DNA of 57,505 nucleotides from Streptomyces sp. Ncost-T10-10d (GTDB taxonomy: Bacteria; Actinomycetota; Actinomycetes; Streptomycetales; Streptomycetaceae). The notes beneath the pieces are model-generated. The model was not told where the DNA came from and did no database searches. It saw only the letters and a program-made list of their open reading frames with translations. The translations under genes were made by a program, and so were the position numbers. Below are positions 18,058-28,858 of this stretch, piece after piece. Where the stretch lies: contig NZ_FMDF01000078.1 in assembly GCF_900091955.1 (NCBI RefSeq), positions 1-57,505 on the forward strand. Direction: 5' to 3'. Position 1 is the stretch's first letter; every line of letters begins with the position of its first letter.

Positions 18058-18584
18058 ATGGTTCAGAACACTATGGCTACCCCGCTCACGGCTATGTCCC
18101 GGTCCGACCTGCTCGCCACCATCATGAGGGAACACCGGGACGGTCTCGTCTCGTACGCCGAGAAGATGCTGGGTGACCACGGACTTGCCGAGGACATCGT
18201 GCAGGAGACCATCATCCGGGCCTGGCGGAACATCGACCGCCTGCTCGGGGGTCCGTCCGAGGCTGGCTCTTCACCGTTACCCGGCACCTGGTCATCGACT
18301 GGGTGCGCAAGCCCCACTCCCGAAGGGAGGTCATCGGAGTCACCTACCACGATCCCGTGTCGGGCGCCGACAGCACCGAGGCGGTGCACAACGCCTTGGT
18401 GACCAGACCGCTGCTGCGGCGGCTGTCTCCCGAACACCGCGCCGTGCTGGTCCACATATACCTCTGCGACCGCAGCATCAAGGAAACCGCCGTCATCCTC
18501 GGAGTTCCGGCCGGCACCGTCAAGAGCCGTCAGCACAACGCCCTGCGCAAGCTGCGCACGGCCGCGCATTCCGAGGCGGCCTAG
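18058..18584 (+). CDS. ECF-type sigma-70 family factor (one-base frameshift)
   Basis: An extracytoplasmic-function sigma factor. Region 2 reads VSYAEKMLGDHGLAEDIVQE then TIIRAWRNIDRLL; region 4 reads LSPEHRAVLVHIYLCDRSIK then ETAVILGVPAGTVKSRQHNA, a clear helix-turn-helix. The linking segment SVRGWLFTVTRHLVIDWVRK is in another frame. One extra G in the GGGGG run at 18247-18251 would join everything into a protein of about 175 residues. No anti-sigma factor gene is adjacent. Start ATG 18058 is the best supported; ATG 18073 is also possible. Confidence 0.8.
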
Positions 18585-18608
18585 AAGCACGAGGACCGGA
18601 GCCTGCGC

Positions 18609-18632
18609 CGGTGCCGTGACGTGTCGGCACCG
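18609..18632 (+). terminator. Hairpin after the sigma factor gene
   Basis: CGGTGCCG (18609-18616) and CGGCACCG (18625-18632) with an 8-nt loop, 25 bp after the stop. The region from here to 19087 contains no recognised gene. Confidence 0.5.
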
Positions 18633-19087
18633 TCGGCAAGCCCGCACTTCGGGACGGTTTCCGGCGGCCGGCGGGGCGCTTCTCACACCCGCGTGTGCGC
18701 GATGCTTCGGACGACGGTCAGGGTGTCGTCGGAACGTGCGGGCGGAATCGGCGCAGGAATGTCTCGAGTAGGGAGGCTGACGGCGAGGGTGTTTCTTTGA
18801 CAGGAGACATGTGTGCCGGAATGCTGAGGTCGGCAGAACAGCCGGTGAACCTCGTGGAAGGCCGCTTCGTTCACCCTCAAGACGGGCTGGCGACAGCCGG
18901 GCGAACGCGTTGCCGGAGCCTGCTCCACCATCAGGCCGGTCCTCGTGTCTTCGGGCGGTGCACAGCCGTACTGCCTGGCGGTGCCGACCGGACGAGGCAC
19001 GTACCCCGTCAGGGACGGGCCTCATGGCGGCGGTCCGGCCGATGGCTCGCCTTCACGAGGCGTCACGCTGGTGAGAGGAGGAGTTCC

Positions 19088-19717
19088 TTGTACGTCCTGA
19101 TCCCCGACGACCCCGTCTTCTTCGCGAAGTTCCAGAGTCTTGAGGAACCGCTTCTCCGCCACCTGTACCGGCTCCACAGCGAGGGCCGGGAGTCCGACGA
19201 CGAGCGGATCATCTCGGATGCCTATGACAGCTGGGTGCAGGTACTGCTGAAACTGCCGCTGTGGTCCGAGTGGCACAGTGCGGGCAGGTCCACCGACCCC
19301 GCTTCGGACGAGCGGGCCGGATACGTCCTGTACAGCCCGCGCGGCGACCAGCTGACAAGCCTGTATCCGATCGAGGTGACCGCGGTCGACCTCGGGCACC
19401 TGACGGCCTGCCTCGACCTGTTCGTCGGGCACCACCAGGCCCGGCGGGCCATGCCGGGGCAGGAGCCTGCCGAACAGCAGGAGAGCGATGGGGCCCTCAC
19501 CGACGTCTTCCGGCGGGTCATGGAAGTGCTGGTGCTTCCTCCTCCGCCACGACTCCTCACCTTGCTGAGACGTATCGTCCCCCCGGCAGCGGTCGTCTCC
19601 GTGACGCTGCCGGCCAAGCAGGAGACGGAGTACCGGCACTTCTGCGAGGACATCGTGACCATCCTCAGCTCGGGCGACACCTTCGCCTACCGCAGCCACC
19701 GCGCCATGTATCTCTGA
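19088..19717 (+). CDS. Hypothetical protein (209 aa)
   Basis: I do not recognise this family. The protein begins YVLIPDDPVFFAKFQSLEEP after its initiator, is acidic and soluble, and has no membrane segment. A proline-rich VLPPPPRLLTLL lies near residue 165. TTG 19088 is chosen because it follows an unusually strong ribosome-binding site, GAGAGGAGGAG, at the right distance. It stands alone between a sigma factor and an AraC remnant. Confidence 0.6.
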   Translation: MYVLIPDDPVFFAKFQSLEEPLLRHLYRLHSEGRESDDERIISDAYDSWVQVLLKLPLWSEWHSAGRSTDPASDERAGYVLYSPRGDQLTSLYPIEVTAVDLGHLTACLDLFVGHHQARRAMPGQEPAEQQESDGALTDVFRRVMEVLVLPPPPRLLTLLRRIVPPAAVVSVTLPAKQETEYRHFCEDIVTILSSGDTFAYRSHRAMYL

Positions 19718-19769
19718 GACACCTCGTGCTCTCTCCGGGAGATCTCGATCCGCGAGGCCGCGAGGCATC

Positions 19770-20149
19770 CGCCGGATACCGGTCCCGGCCGGCTCGCGGG
19801 TCTGGCCGACCCCGCCGTCGCCCCGGCGCCGGCCTGCGTGCACCGGGACCCGGCGCACCCGTGGACCGTCGCCGAACTGGCTCGGGCGGGATCGGTGTCC
19901 CGCCCCGTGCTCGCCACCCGGTTCAAGAATGCGGTCGGCCGGGGGCCGCACGAGTACCTCACGGCACGGCGGATCGAACTCGCGGCCGAGCGACTTCGTC
20001 AGGGCGAGGGAACCGTCGCCTCCATCGCGCATTCGGTGGGTTACGGCTCGGACAGTGCCCTGAGCACAGTATTCAAACGTGTCATGGGGACGTCACCCCG
20101 GGACGACTACCGTGGGCATCCGTCCACGGAAGCGGCGGACCTCTTCTGA
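19770..20149 (+). pseudogene. AraC-family regulator C-terminal remnant
   Basis: The double helix-turn-helix of an AraC/XylS regulator is present: HPWTVAELARAGSVSRPVLA then TRFKNAVGRGPHEYLTARRI, and LRQGEGTVASIAHSVGYGSD followed by STVFKRVMGTSPRDDYR. Upstream the frame reads GLADPAVAPAPACVHRD, the usual lead-in, but the cupin-like sensor domain that should precede it is missing. Truncated and probably inactive. Confidence 0.65.
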
Positions 20150-20271
20150 CACATGTCTTTTTGCAGCGCCGGGCACGTTCCGCAAGACCTCCAGGCTCTC
20201 GCCGCCGATGAGCCCCGCGTCGGGTGAGTCCCGCGGCCGCCGGGACCGCGGTTGCCGGCCGGGTCAGGGCG

Positions 20272-20835
20272 TCATCCCACGGGCGCGGAGGAAGCGGTCT
20301 TCTTGCGTGCCCGGTAGGCGGCGGCCTTGTACTTGTTGCCGCAGGACTCCATGCCACACCACTGTCGCCGCGTGCCACGGGACCGGTCGATGTAGACGCG
20401 CGTGCACTCCGGGTTGCCGCACTCCTTCATCAGGGGGATGTCCGGGCCGCTGAGCAGTTCGACGGCCTGCCGGGCGACGGTGGCCAGGGCCTGCGCAGGG
20501 GTCGCCTCGGTGTGCCGGCCCTTCACGGTGAGCTGCGGCGTCACGGGGGTCTCGCGCGCGCCGCCGTTGACCACGGCAAGCGCCTCGCGGTCGAACTCCT
20601 CACCGAGACGACGATCGGTGACGAGCCGGTAGATGGCCTCGCGTACCACTGTCGCCTCACGGACATCGTCGTCCTCGCCGGGACTGATCGTGTCCACGAG
20701 TCCGGACTCCAGATACCAGGCATTCAGCCGCTCCGGGGTCACGAACATCTCGAACCGGGTCGAGCGCCGGGCGCGGAGGGTGGCCGCGAAGTCGAGGGCC
20801 GGGTGCCCGCAGACGAAGACATGGTTAAGATTCAC
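20272..20835 (-). CDS. CGNR zinc-finger regulator (ABATE domain)
   Basis: A 187-residue protein of the CGNR family. The N-terminus VNLNHVFVCGHPALDFAATL is the typical ABATE-domain opening. The C-terminus holds CGNPECTRVYIDRSRGTRRQ then WCGMESCGNKYKAAAYRARK, a zinc finger with four cysteines and the name-giving CGN(K/R). These proteins are presumed DNA-binding regulators. GTG 20835 is chosen because this is the family's usual start. The dyad TCACC-N9-GGTGA lies directly in front of it and recurs at ohr and the molybdoenzyme operon, which suggests autorepression and a small regulon. Confidence 0.82.
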   Translation of the reverse strand: MNLNHVFVCGHPALDFAATLRARRSTRFEMFVTPERLNAWYLESGLVDTISPGEDDDVREATVVREAIYRLVTDRRLGEEFDREALAVVNGGARETPVTPQLTVKGRHTEATPAQALATVARQAVELLSGPDIPLMKECGNPECTRVYIDRSRGTRRQWCGMESCGNKYKAAAYRARKKTASSAPVG

Positions 20836-20836
20836 A

Positions 20837-20855
20837 TCACCATCTTGACAGGTGA
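20837..20855. promoter_or_regulatory. TCACC-N9-GGTGA site at the CGNR gene start
   Basis: TCACCATCTTGACAGGTGAC spans 20837-20856 and is 19/20 identical to the site at the ohr promoter. It abuts the GTG start codon of the minus-strand CGNR gene, a position where a bound repressor would block initiation or elongation. Confidence 0.55.
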
Positions 20856-20935
20856 CTCCAGCTGGACGCAAGGTTTCTCACCGTCGCGGACGGTGACCTT
20901 CGCGACCATACGATACCCCGTGCGATGCCCGCAGA

Positions 20936-22600
<1,665 letters not shown>

Positions 22601-22679
22601 GGGTGTCCGTCCGATGCGGTCGGTGGTCGGCCCGCCGGGCACTCGGCCTCGGACGCGGGCCACAGCACGCACCGACGGG

Positions 22680-24313
22680 TCACACCGCGGGGGCTCCCGT
22701 CTCCTTGAGCGTTCCGTCGGCCAGTCGCAGCCAGCGGTTGACCCCGATCGCGGCGAGGAACCGCTCGTCATGGCTGACCACCATGAAAGCGCCCTGGTAG
22801 GAGTTGAGCGCGCTCTCCAGCTGGCCCGCGCTGACCAGGTCGAGGTTGTTCGTCGGCTCGTCGAGCAGCAGCAGGTGGGGGCGGGCTCGGCGCACAGCAC
22901 ACAGGCCAGAGTGGCGCGCAGCCGCTCGCCGCCGGAGAGCGCTCCGACGGGCAGGTGCGCCCGCGCGCCCCGGAAGAGGAAGCGGGCGAGCAGGTTCATC
23001 CGCTCCGCCTCGGGCCGCTCGGGGGCGAACGCGGCGAAGTTCTCCGCCACCGTGCGGTCCAGGTCCAGCAGGTCCAGGCGCTGCGAGAGATAGGCGATCC
23101 GGCCGTCGTTGCGCTTGATCTCCCCGCAGTCCGGGGCGAGGTCGCCCGTGATGAGACGCATCAGGGTGGTCTTGCCGGCGCCGTTCGGGCCGGTCAGCGC
23201 GATGCGCTCCGGGCCCCGGATGGTCAGGTCGACACCGCTCTCGGCGAACACCGCCTTGCCTCCGAGACGTGCCTGCATCCCCTCGCCGAGGAAGAGGTTG
23301 CGCCCGGCGGGCACCTGGGTGTCGGGCAGTTCCAGGGTGAGGCGCTGCTCCTCGCGCAGGGCGCGCCCGGCCTCGTCGAGGCGGGCCTTGGCCTCGCCGA
23401 CCCGCGAGGCGTGCATCGTGCCGGACTTGCCCGCGGCCTCCTGGGCGCCGCGCTTCATGTTGCCGGCGAAGATCTTGGGCAGACCCGCGTTCTTCAGGTT
23501 GCGGGCGGCGTTGCTCGCACGGCGCTCGGCGCGTTCGCGGGCCTGCTGCAACTCCCGCTTCTCCCGCTTGAGTTCCTGCTCGGCGTTGCGGACGTTCTTC
23601 TCGGCGACCTCCTGCTCGGCGCGCACTGCCTCCTCGTACTCGGTGAAGTTGCCGCCGTACAGGCGTAGTTCGTCGCTGCCGAGTTCGGCGATGCGTTCCA
23701 TGCGGTCGAGCAGCGCGCGGTCGTGGCTGACCAGAAGCAGACAGCCGTTGAAGTCCGACAGCACGTCGTACAGCTTGTGCCGGGCCTCCAGGTCGAGGTT
23801 GTTGGTGGGCTCGTCGAGCAGGAGTACGTCGGGGCGCTTGAGCAACTGGGCGGCAAGGCCGAGCGAGACGACCTGGCCACCGCTGAGCGTGCTGAGGCTG
23901 CGGTCCAGTGTGAGGTCGGCGAGGCCCAGGCGGTCGAGCTGGGCGCGGGTGCGCTCCTCGATGTCCCAGTCGTCGCCGATGGTGGCGAAGTGCTCCTCGC
24001 CGACGTCCCCGGACTCCACGGCGTCCAGCGCGCGGATCACCTCGGCGACGCCGAGCACCTCGGCGACCGTGAGGTTCCCGGTCAGGGGCAGGCTCTGCGG
24101 GAGGTAGCCGAGCGTGCCCCTGACGGACACCGTGCCGGTGGCGGGCTTGAGTTCACCGGCGATCAGCTTGAGCAGGGTGCTCTTGCCGGAGCCGTTGGGG
24201 GCGACCAGGCCCGTACGACCGGGGGTCACGCCGAAGGACAGGTCGTGGAAGACGGGGGTGTCGTCGGGCCAGGTGAAAGAGAGGTTCGAGCAGACGATGG
24301 CGGCGTCGGACAT
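22680..24313 (-). CDS. ABC-F family ATPase 1 (one-base frameshift)
   Basis: A soluble protein of about 544 residues with two ABC ATPase domains. The first has GLVAPNGSGKSTLLK, LSGGQVVSLGLAAQLL and LLLDEPTNNLDLEARH; the second has ALTGPNGAGKTTLMR and LSGGERLRATLACVL. The second Walker B (HLLLLDEPTNNLDLVSAGQL) is in another frame. One more base in the GGGGG run at 22877-22881 restores it and gives the expected end at 22680. The long charged linker (EKNVRNAEQELKREKRELQQ) is typical of ABC-F proteins, which act on ribosome-bound antibiotics or in translation. ATG 24313 is the chosen start. Confidence 0.8.
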
Positions 24314-24336
24314 GGAAGCGACCTCGGAGGTACTGA

Positions 24337-24367
24337 GGGCAGAACGTGGATCTCTGCCCTGGGCAGA
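24337..24367 (-). promoter_or_regulatory. Alternative hairpins in the ABC-F leader (candidate attenuator)
   Basis: On the transcribed minus strand the order is TCTGCCC (24367-24361), GGGCAGA (24359-24353), TCTGCCC (24343-24337). The middle block can pair with either neighbour but not both. The set lies 24-54 nt upstream of the ABC-F start codon. Confidence 0.45.
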
Positions 24368-24601
24368 CATGGGAAAGGGGGTACGACAGAACGGACCACG
24401 GCGGCAGCGCTCATGCGCGCGGGCCGGTGGTCGTCAGATCCGGATCTCACCCGGAGATGTCGTCTTCACCCACCACGTCTGTGACTCCTCAATAGATGGT
24501 CTACGTCATCCACCACCCTAGCAGCTCGCGTATGTCCGCCGGAGCGGCCGCGACATGCCGGGCCCGCAGGTCGCTCACAGGTGTGTGTCGCCACCGCGTC
24601 G

Positions 24602-24655
24602 TTGACAGCTGGGGAACCACATGTCACGATCGTCACCAGTTGAACGGGTGACGAT
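24602..24655 (+). promoter_or_regulatory. Promoter and TCACC-N9-GGTGA site before the molybdoenzyme operon
   Basis: TTGACA (24602-24607) and CACGAT (24625-24630) are 17 bp apart. Overlapping and downstream is the perfect 9-bp dyad ATCGTCACC-N9-GGTGACGAT (24629-24655), which contains the same TCACC-N9-GGTGA frame seen at ohr and the CGNR gene. Confidence 0.55.
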
Positions 24656-24762
24656 GGGGCTCGACAGTGTTCACACGTGTGGATCTGCCCGGCCGGTGCC
24701 ACCGTCTCCCGTGCGGCCGCACATCTCCGGGGTCGTCACCACTGCGAAGGAGCACACTGACC

Positions 24763-25485
24763 ATGGCAGGACAGCCGAAGCCGAGGGCCGAGGGCGCACC
24801 GGTGGGACGGCGGGCGGTGCTGGGCATGCTCGGCGCCGGCGCCGCGGGGCTCGCCGCGGCGCCCTACCTCCAGCGTGGCTGGGAGGGGCTCCTCGGCGCC
24901 GCCTCCCAGGTCGATGCGACCGGACTGACCGGTCTGCTGCCCAATCCGGGCGGCTTCCGGTACTACAGCGTCGTCGGCTCGGTGCCGCACAAGGACGAGA
25001 CGAACTACGCACTCACGGTCGGGGGGCTGGTGGCGAAGCCGAAGACCTACACACTTGCCGATCTGCGCTCGATGCCGCAGACCCGGGTCGTCCACGACGT
25101 GGTGTGCACGGACGGGTGGCGCGTGAACAAGACACCCTTCGACGCGGTGAAGCTGGCGGACATCCTCGACGCCTCCGAAGTGCGCTCACCGGGCGCGGCG
25201 GTCCGCTTCACCTGCTTCGACGGCGCCTACACCGAGAGCCTGACCCTGGAGCAGGCCCGCCGATCGGACATCCTGGTGGCACTGAACATGCAGGACAAAC
25301 CCATCACCCACGAGCACGGCGGACCGGTCCGCCTCTATGTGGCCCCCATGTACTTCTACAAGTCGGCCAAGTGGCTGTCCGGCATCTCGGTCACCGACAA
25401 GGTCGTTCCCGGTTTCTGGGGGGAGCGCGGATATGAGATCGACGGCTGGCTCGACGACGCCGACCGGCACGGCGAAGCGGCCTGA
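24763..25485 (+). CDS. Tat-exported molybdopterin-dependent oxidoreductase
   Basis: A 240-residue protein of the sulfite oxidase/MsrP-like molybdopterin family. The N-terminus has a twin-arginine signal (VGRRAVLGMLGAGAAGLAAA). The single molybdenum-ligand cysteine is in VVHDVVCTDGWRVNKTPFD, and the later YKSAKWLSGISVTDK is also typical. It should act outside the membrane as a small reductase or oxidase. ATG 24763 follows GAAGGAG. The overlapping downstream gene encodes a membrane cytochrome b, the probable electron partner, as in MsrP-MsrQ-like pairs. Confidence 0.85.
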   Translation: MAGQPKPRAEGAPVGRRAVLGMLGAGAAGLAAAPYLQRGWEGLLGAASQVDATGLTGLLPNPGGFRYYSVVGSVPHKDETNYALTVGGLVAKPKTYTLADLRSMPQTRVVHDVVCTDGWRVNKTPFDAVKLADILDASEVRSPGAAVRFTCFDGAYTESLTLEQARRSDILVALNMQDKPITHEHGGPVRLYVAPMYFYKSAKWLSGISVTDKVVPGFWGERGYEIDGWLDDADRHGEAA

Positions 25486-26125
25486 TCCCGCGGAACACGT
25501 CCGCCGCTTCAGCACCGCCGAGCGCATGGTCCACAGGACCACCGGCTACCTGATGCTCGTGTGCCTGGTCTCCGCCGCCTGCCTGTACCTCGGGCCGCTC
25601 GCCCAACTCGTCGGCAGGCGGCATGTGGTGGTCACCGTGCACGAGTGGTCGGGCATCTCACTGCCGCTGCCCTTCCTGCTGGGACTCCTCTCGGCCGACT
25701 TCCGAGCGGACCTGCGCAGGTTGAACCGGTTCGCGGTGTACGACCGGCAGTGGCTGCGGGCCGTCCGCCGACGCCTGACCTCGCCCGAGGCGCGCCCGGC
25801 CGGCAAGTTCAACGTGGGGCAGAAGCTCTACGCGGGCTGGATCGCCGGTGCCGTCCTGGTGATGATGTTCACCGGCCTGCTGATGTGGTTCACGGGGCTG
25901 CTGCCCTTCATCTCCCGCACCAGTGCGATCTTCATCCACGACCTGCTGGCCTGGGCGATCACCTTCGTGGTCCTCGGGCACCTGCGCAAGGCATTCGAGG
26001 ACCCGGAGGCGAGACTCGGCCTGCGTACCGGGTACGTCAGCCGGTCCTGGGCGCAGCGGTACCACTCCCGGTGGTTGCGGGAGGAGCGCGACGGCAGCGT
26101 GGCCGAGCGAGCGGACGAGGTGTGA
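25433..26125 (+). CDS. Membrane cytochrome b domain protein
   Basis: A 230-residue integral membrane protein with about four transmembrane helices: YLMLVCLVSAACLYLG, ISLPLPFLLGLLS, WIAGAVLVMMFTGLLMWFTG and DLLAWAITFVVLGHL. Histidines at MVHRTTGY, VTVHEWSG, IFIHDLLA and LGHLRKAF are placed to ligate heme b, as in formate dehydrogenase gamma or cytochrome b561-type subunits. ATG 25433 follows GGGGGGAGCG and overlaps the preceding gene by 53 bp. It probably passes electrons between the quinone pool and the Tat-exported enzyme. Confidence 0.78.
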   Translation: MRSTAGSTTPTGTAKRPDPAEHVRRFSTAERMVHRTTGYLMLVCLVSAACLYLGPLAQLVGRRHVVVTVHEWSGISLPLPFLLGLLSADFRADLRRLNRFAVYDRQWLRAVRRRLTSPEARPAGKFNVGQKLYAGWIAGAVLVMMFTGLLMWFTGLLPFISRTSAIFIHDLLAWAITFVVLGHLRKAFEDPEARLGLRTGYVSRSWAQRYHSRWLREERDGSVAERADEV

Positions 26126-26162
26126 CGTGTCAGCGCTAGGGACAAGCCGGGCGGAAGGGCTC

Positions 26163-27353
26163 ATGGACGACCGCAACGCCCTGGACGCCATGGCTTCCCG
26201 CCCGGACGGCCAGGGGCACGAGTCCGCCGGAGTCCGCGGCGAGGAACTGACGGCAGTGCTGCACCGTGCCGTGGAACAAGCCGCCCACCGTCTCCAGGCC
26301 GTCGCGGCGGCCGTCTACCTGCTGACCCCCGGCGGCGATGAACTGCGCGCCGCCATGATCGGCGGCAGCCCGCCGTCCGTCCTCACCCTTCCCGGCCGGA
26401 TGTCCCTGGATTCCCCCTACGCCTCGGCGCGGGCCCTGACCGGCCAGGGCGTGGCGCTCCTGGCCGAACCGGACCCGCTCGCCGATCCGCAGCACGGGGC
26501 GCCGGCCTATCCCTACACCGTCGCTTCGGTCCCCCTGGAGACGCAAGGGCGCCGCTTCGGCTCGCTGACCGTGCTGCGCACCGAGAACAGGGGTGCCTAC
26601 AGCGACGCGGACTGCCGACGGCTCGCCCGGATCGGCGACCGGCTGGCCGTACTGCTGGACGGCCTCCACGCCCGGGGTGCCGTGATCGCACCCGGGAACC
26701 TGCCCGTGCTGGTCCCGGTGTTCGACACCGAGCCGCGGCCCGTGACGCAGGAAGGGACGGTACGGGGTGTCCCCGACGTGCCCGGCTCCGCGGGGATGAC
26801 CCTGCTGTACGCCCTCCAGCGGCTGACCGAGATGCTGAATCGGGCGACCACCATGGAGCATGTCGTGGGGGCGGCCGAGTTCTGTGTCGTGGCATCGCTG
26901 GACGCCCGGGCGCTGGTACTGGCCTCGGCGGCCGAGGGCCGGCTGTGGGTACTGGGCCACAGCGGCGACTCCTCGTCCCTGGTGCGCGAACTGCACGGCA
27001 CGGCCCTGTACACCGACACCTCCGCCGCACGGGCGCTGCGGGGACGGGCGCTGTTCTTCCCCGGCGCGTCCCCCGTTCCGGCCGGACCGCGCGAAGGCAC
27101 CCCGCGGCTTCGTGCAGGAGCGCCTGTCCGACTGGGGGCTGGCACACATGTCGACCGACCTCGTCCTCATCACCTCGGAACTCGTGACCAACGCGCTCAT
27201 CCACGCAGGCAGCGACGTGGACGTGCGGCTGCGGGTGTCCGGGGACCGTGTCCGCCTAGAGGTGCGGGACTTCGGCAGCGACCCGCCCGTGCCCACCGCC
27301 TACTCGCCCACCGACGAGGGAAGCACGCAGGCCGAAAACGGCCGCGGCGAGTT
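26163..27353 (+). pseudogene. GAF-domain/HATPase regulator, frameshifted and truncated
   Basis: The N-terminal half is a GAF-type sensor (LTAVLHRAVEQAAHRLQAVA, ASVPLETQGRRFGSLTVLRT). A second sensor-like part follows (LLYALQRLTEMLNRATTMEH). Next comes an anti-sigma-type HATPase: FVQERLSDWGLAHMST and LITSELVTNALIHAG (N box). The HATPase is in another frame; one more C in the run 27100-27103 would fuse them. There is no PP2C/SpoIIE phosphatase between, unlike many relatives. The ATPase stops inside its AENGRG motif at about 27350, where an integrase remnant begins. Start ATG 26163, or GTG 26127. Confidence 0.65.
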
Positions 27354-27501
27354 TCTCCTCAGCTCCGGTGAGGCCGACCTTGAGGCCCTCGACCTTGCCG
27401 AGCCGGCCCTCGTGTTCCGCCTCGGCGATGCGGGCGATCAGGTTGTCGCGGATGTCGGCGAGCCGTGCCCGTTGGCCGGAAAGGGTCGAAGGAGTGAGCA
27501 T
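27354..27501 (-). pseudogene. Integrase C-terminal remnant
   Basis: The minus strand reads LSGQRARLADIRDNLIARIA then EAEHEGRLGKVEGLKVGLTG and AEEKLA, a helical tail I associate with Streptomyces integrases and related recombinases. The catalytic part is missing. Its border coincides with the break in the HATPase gene. Confidence 0.5.
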
Positions 27502-27559
27502 CTGACACAGGCGTGCTCATGGACACAAGGAGACCCAAAGGCGCGTGCGCAGGTACCGA

Positions 27560-27823
27560 TGGACACTGCGGCACCGGCGGCAACTGGTGGCCGACTGGGC
27601 GCATGAGCCGTCCAGGCCGATCCCAGCCGTCCTGCTGCGACAGGCTCATGCCGCGCTCGCCGACAATCTCGGCGTCCCCGCCGTGCTGGATATACTGCGC
27701 AGCGTGGAGAGGGACGCAGGCGTGACGGCCGGTGCCAAGTTCGAGACGTTCGCCCATTTCGACCGCGTCCTCGGGCTGGACCTCGCGCGCGAGATCGGCC
27801 ACCAGCACCAGGTGACACCATGA
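27560..27823 (+). pseudogene. Cysteinyl-tRNA synthetase-like C-terminal fragment
   Basis: The frame ending at 27823 reads RQAHAALADNLGVPAVLDIL, then GAKFETFAHFDRVLGLDLAR and EIGHQ. This resembles the C-terminal helical (DALR-type) region of CysRS-like proteins, which usually read ETF-YLDRVLGLDLAR. The synthetase core is absent. The stop overlaps the start of the SixA gene (ATGA), so the fragment may still be translated and couple to it. Confidence 0.5.
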
Positions 27824-28347
27824 CCTCGGGCGGCTGCCGACGCCTGGTCGTGATGCGGCACGCCAAATCCGCCTGGCCCGACGAGGTGGCCGACCACGAG
27901 CGGCCTCTCGCCCCGCGCGGCCGTCGTGACGCCCCGGCGGCCGGCCGCTGGCTGCGCGAGGCCGACTGCGTTCCCGACCTCGTCGTGTGCTCCACCGCCG
28001 GCCGTACCCGCCAGACATGGGACCTCGTCTCGGACGAGCTCGACGCCACCACGCCGGTGACCTACGACGCACGCCTCTACCAGGCCGGCGCCAGGGAGTT
28101 GCTCGGCGTCGTACGGGACATCCCGGCGCATGTACGGACGCTGATACTGGTCGGGCACAACCCCGGCGTGCAGGGCCTGGTCCTGATGCTCGCTGGTGAG
28201 GCGGACGGCTACGCCCCGGAGCAGGCGCGTACGAAGTTCCCGACGTCCGCGATCGCCGTGCTGTGCCTGCCCGGTCCCTGGTCGGACCTGGAACCGGGTG
28301 CCGCCCGGCTGACCGAGATGGTCGTGCCCCGCGGCGCGAAGCCATGA
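27820..28347 (+). CDS. SixA-type histidine phosphatase
   Basis: A 175-residue member of the histidine phosphatase superfamily. The catalytic motif RLVVMRHAKSAWPDE carries the phospho-accepting His. A second block VCSTAGRTRQTWDLV and the later ILVGHNPGVQGL supply the other active-site Arg and His residues. SixA removes phosphate from phosphohistidine in signalling proteins; the substrate here is unknown. The ATG overlaps the stop of the preceding fragment. Confidence 0.85.
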   Translation: MTSGGCRRLVVMRHAKSAWPDEVADHERPLAPRGRRDAPAAGRWLREADCVPDLVVCSTAGRTRQTWDLVSDELDATTPVTYDARLYQAGARELLGVVRDIPAHVRTLILVGHNPGVQGLVLMLAGEADGYAPEQARTKFPTSAIAVLCLPGPWSDLEPGAARLTEMVVPRGAKP

Positions 28348-28361
28348 TGGGGCGATGCCGA

Positions 28362-28650
28362 CGCCCACAGGTGCGTACGCCGCCGGCTGCTGGGGCTGCG
28401 CCGGGAGCAGGCGCTGACGACCCAGCACGTACGGCTGATGGCGCAGTCCCCTCAGGTGGCTGAGCGCACGGTATGACGATGGCCGGCCACCGCCGAGCAC
28501 GACGAAGCCGCAGCCGCCGAGCCCGGACGGCGGGCCCAGACCTGTGACCGGTTTACCGTCACCCCCGAGGTACGCCACCTGCTGGCGTTGTGGAAACGGA
28601 ACGTGGCCGCGGTCCACCATGAACCGACCGCCCGCGCCGCCCGGTAGTCC
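28362..28650 (+). pseudogene. Mu-type transposase N-terminal remnant
   Basis: The translation runs CVRRRLLGLRREQALTTQHV, then RLMAQSPQVAERTV, stop, RWPATAEHD, and after a gap CDRFTVTPEVRHLLALWKRN and VAAVHHE. This corresponds to the DNA-binding N-terminus of Mu-like Streptomyces transposases (LTT-HVRL...VSERTVWRWL...FTVT-EVR-LLA-W-GNVAAVHREL). An in-frame stop and the absence of the catalytic core show that it is dead. Confidence 0.5.
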
Positions 28651-28858
28651 CCGCTCGCGGCGCCGCCGTTGCTGCCCACCCTGCACCGGTCATGTGTCCT
28701 CGTCGCCGAGGGCCTGTTCACCCACGAGGGCCGCGGTGACCGCGCGGATGCCTCTGTGGGCAGACACTCGTGCCACGGACAAGCCGGGACAGCGGAGCGA
28801 GCTGCCGGGCAACAGGACCGCGATGTCGGGGCGTGTATGCCGTCCCACTGTTCAGGGA

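Noticed and set aside
28263..28463. Plus-strand frame continuing out of sixA
   Set aside because: It is an out-of-frame overlap; the recognisable sequence after sixA belongs to a transposase remnant in another frame.
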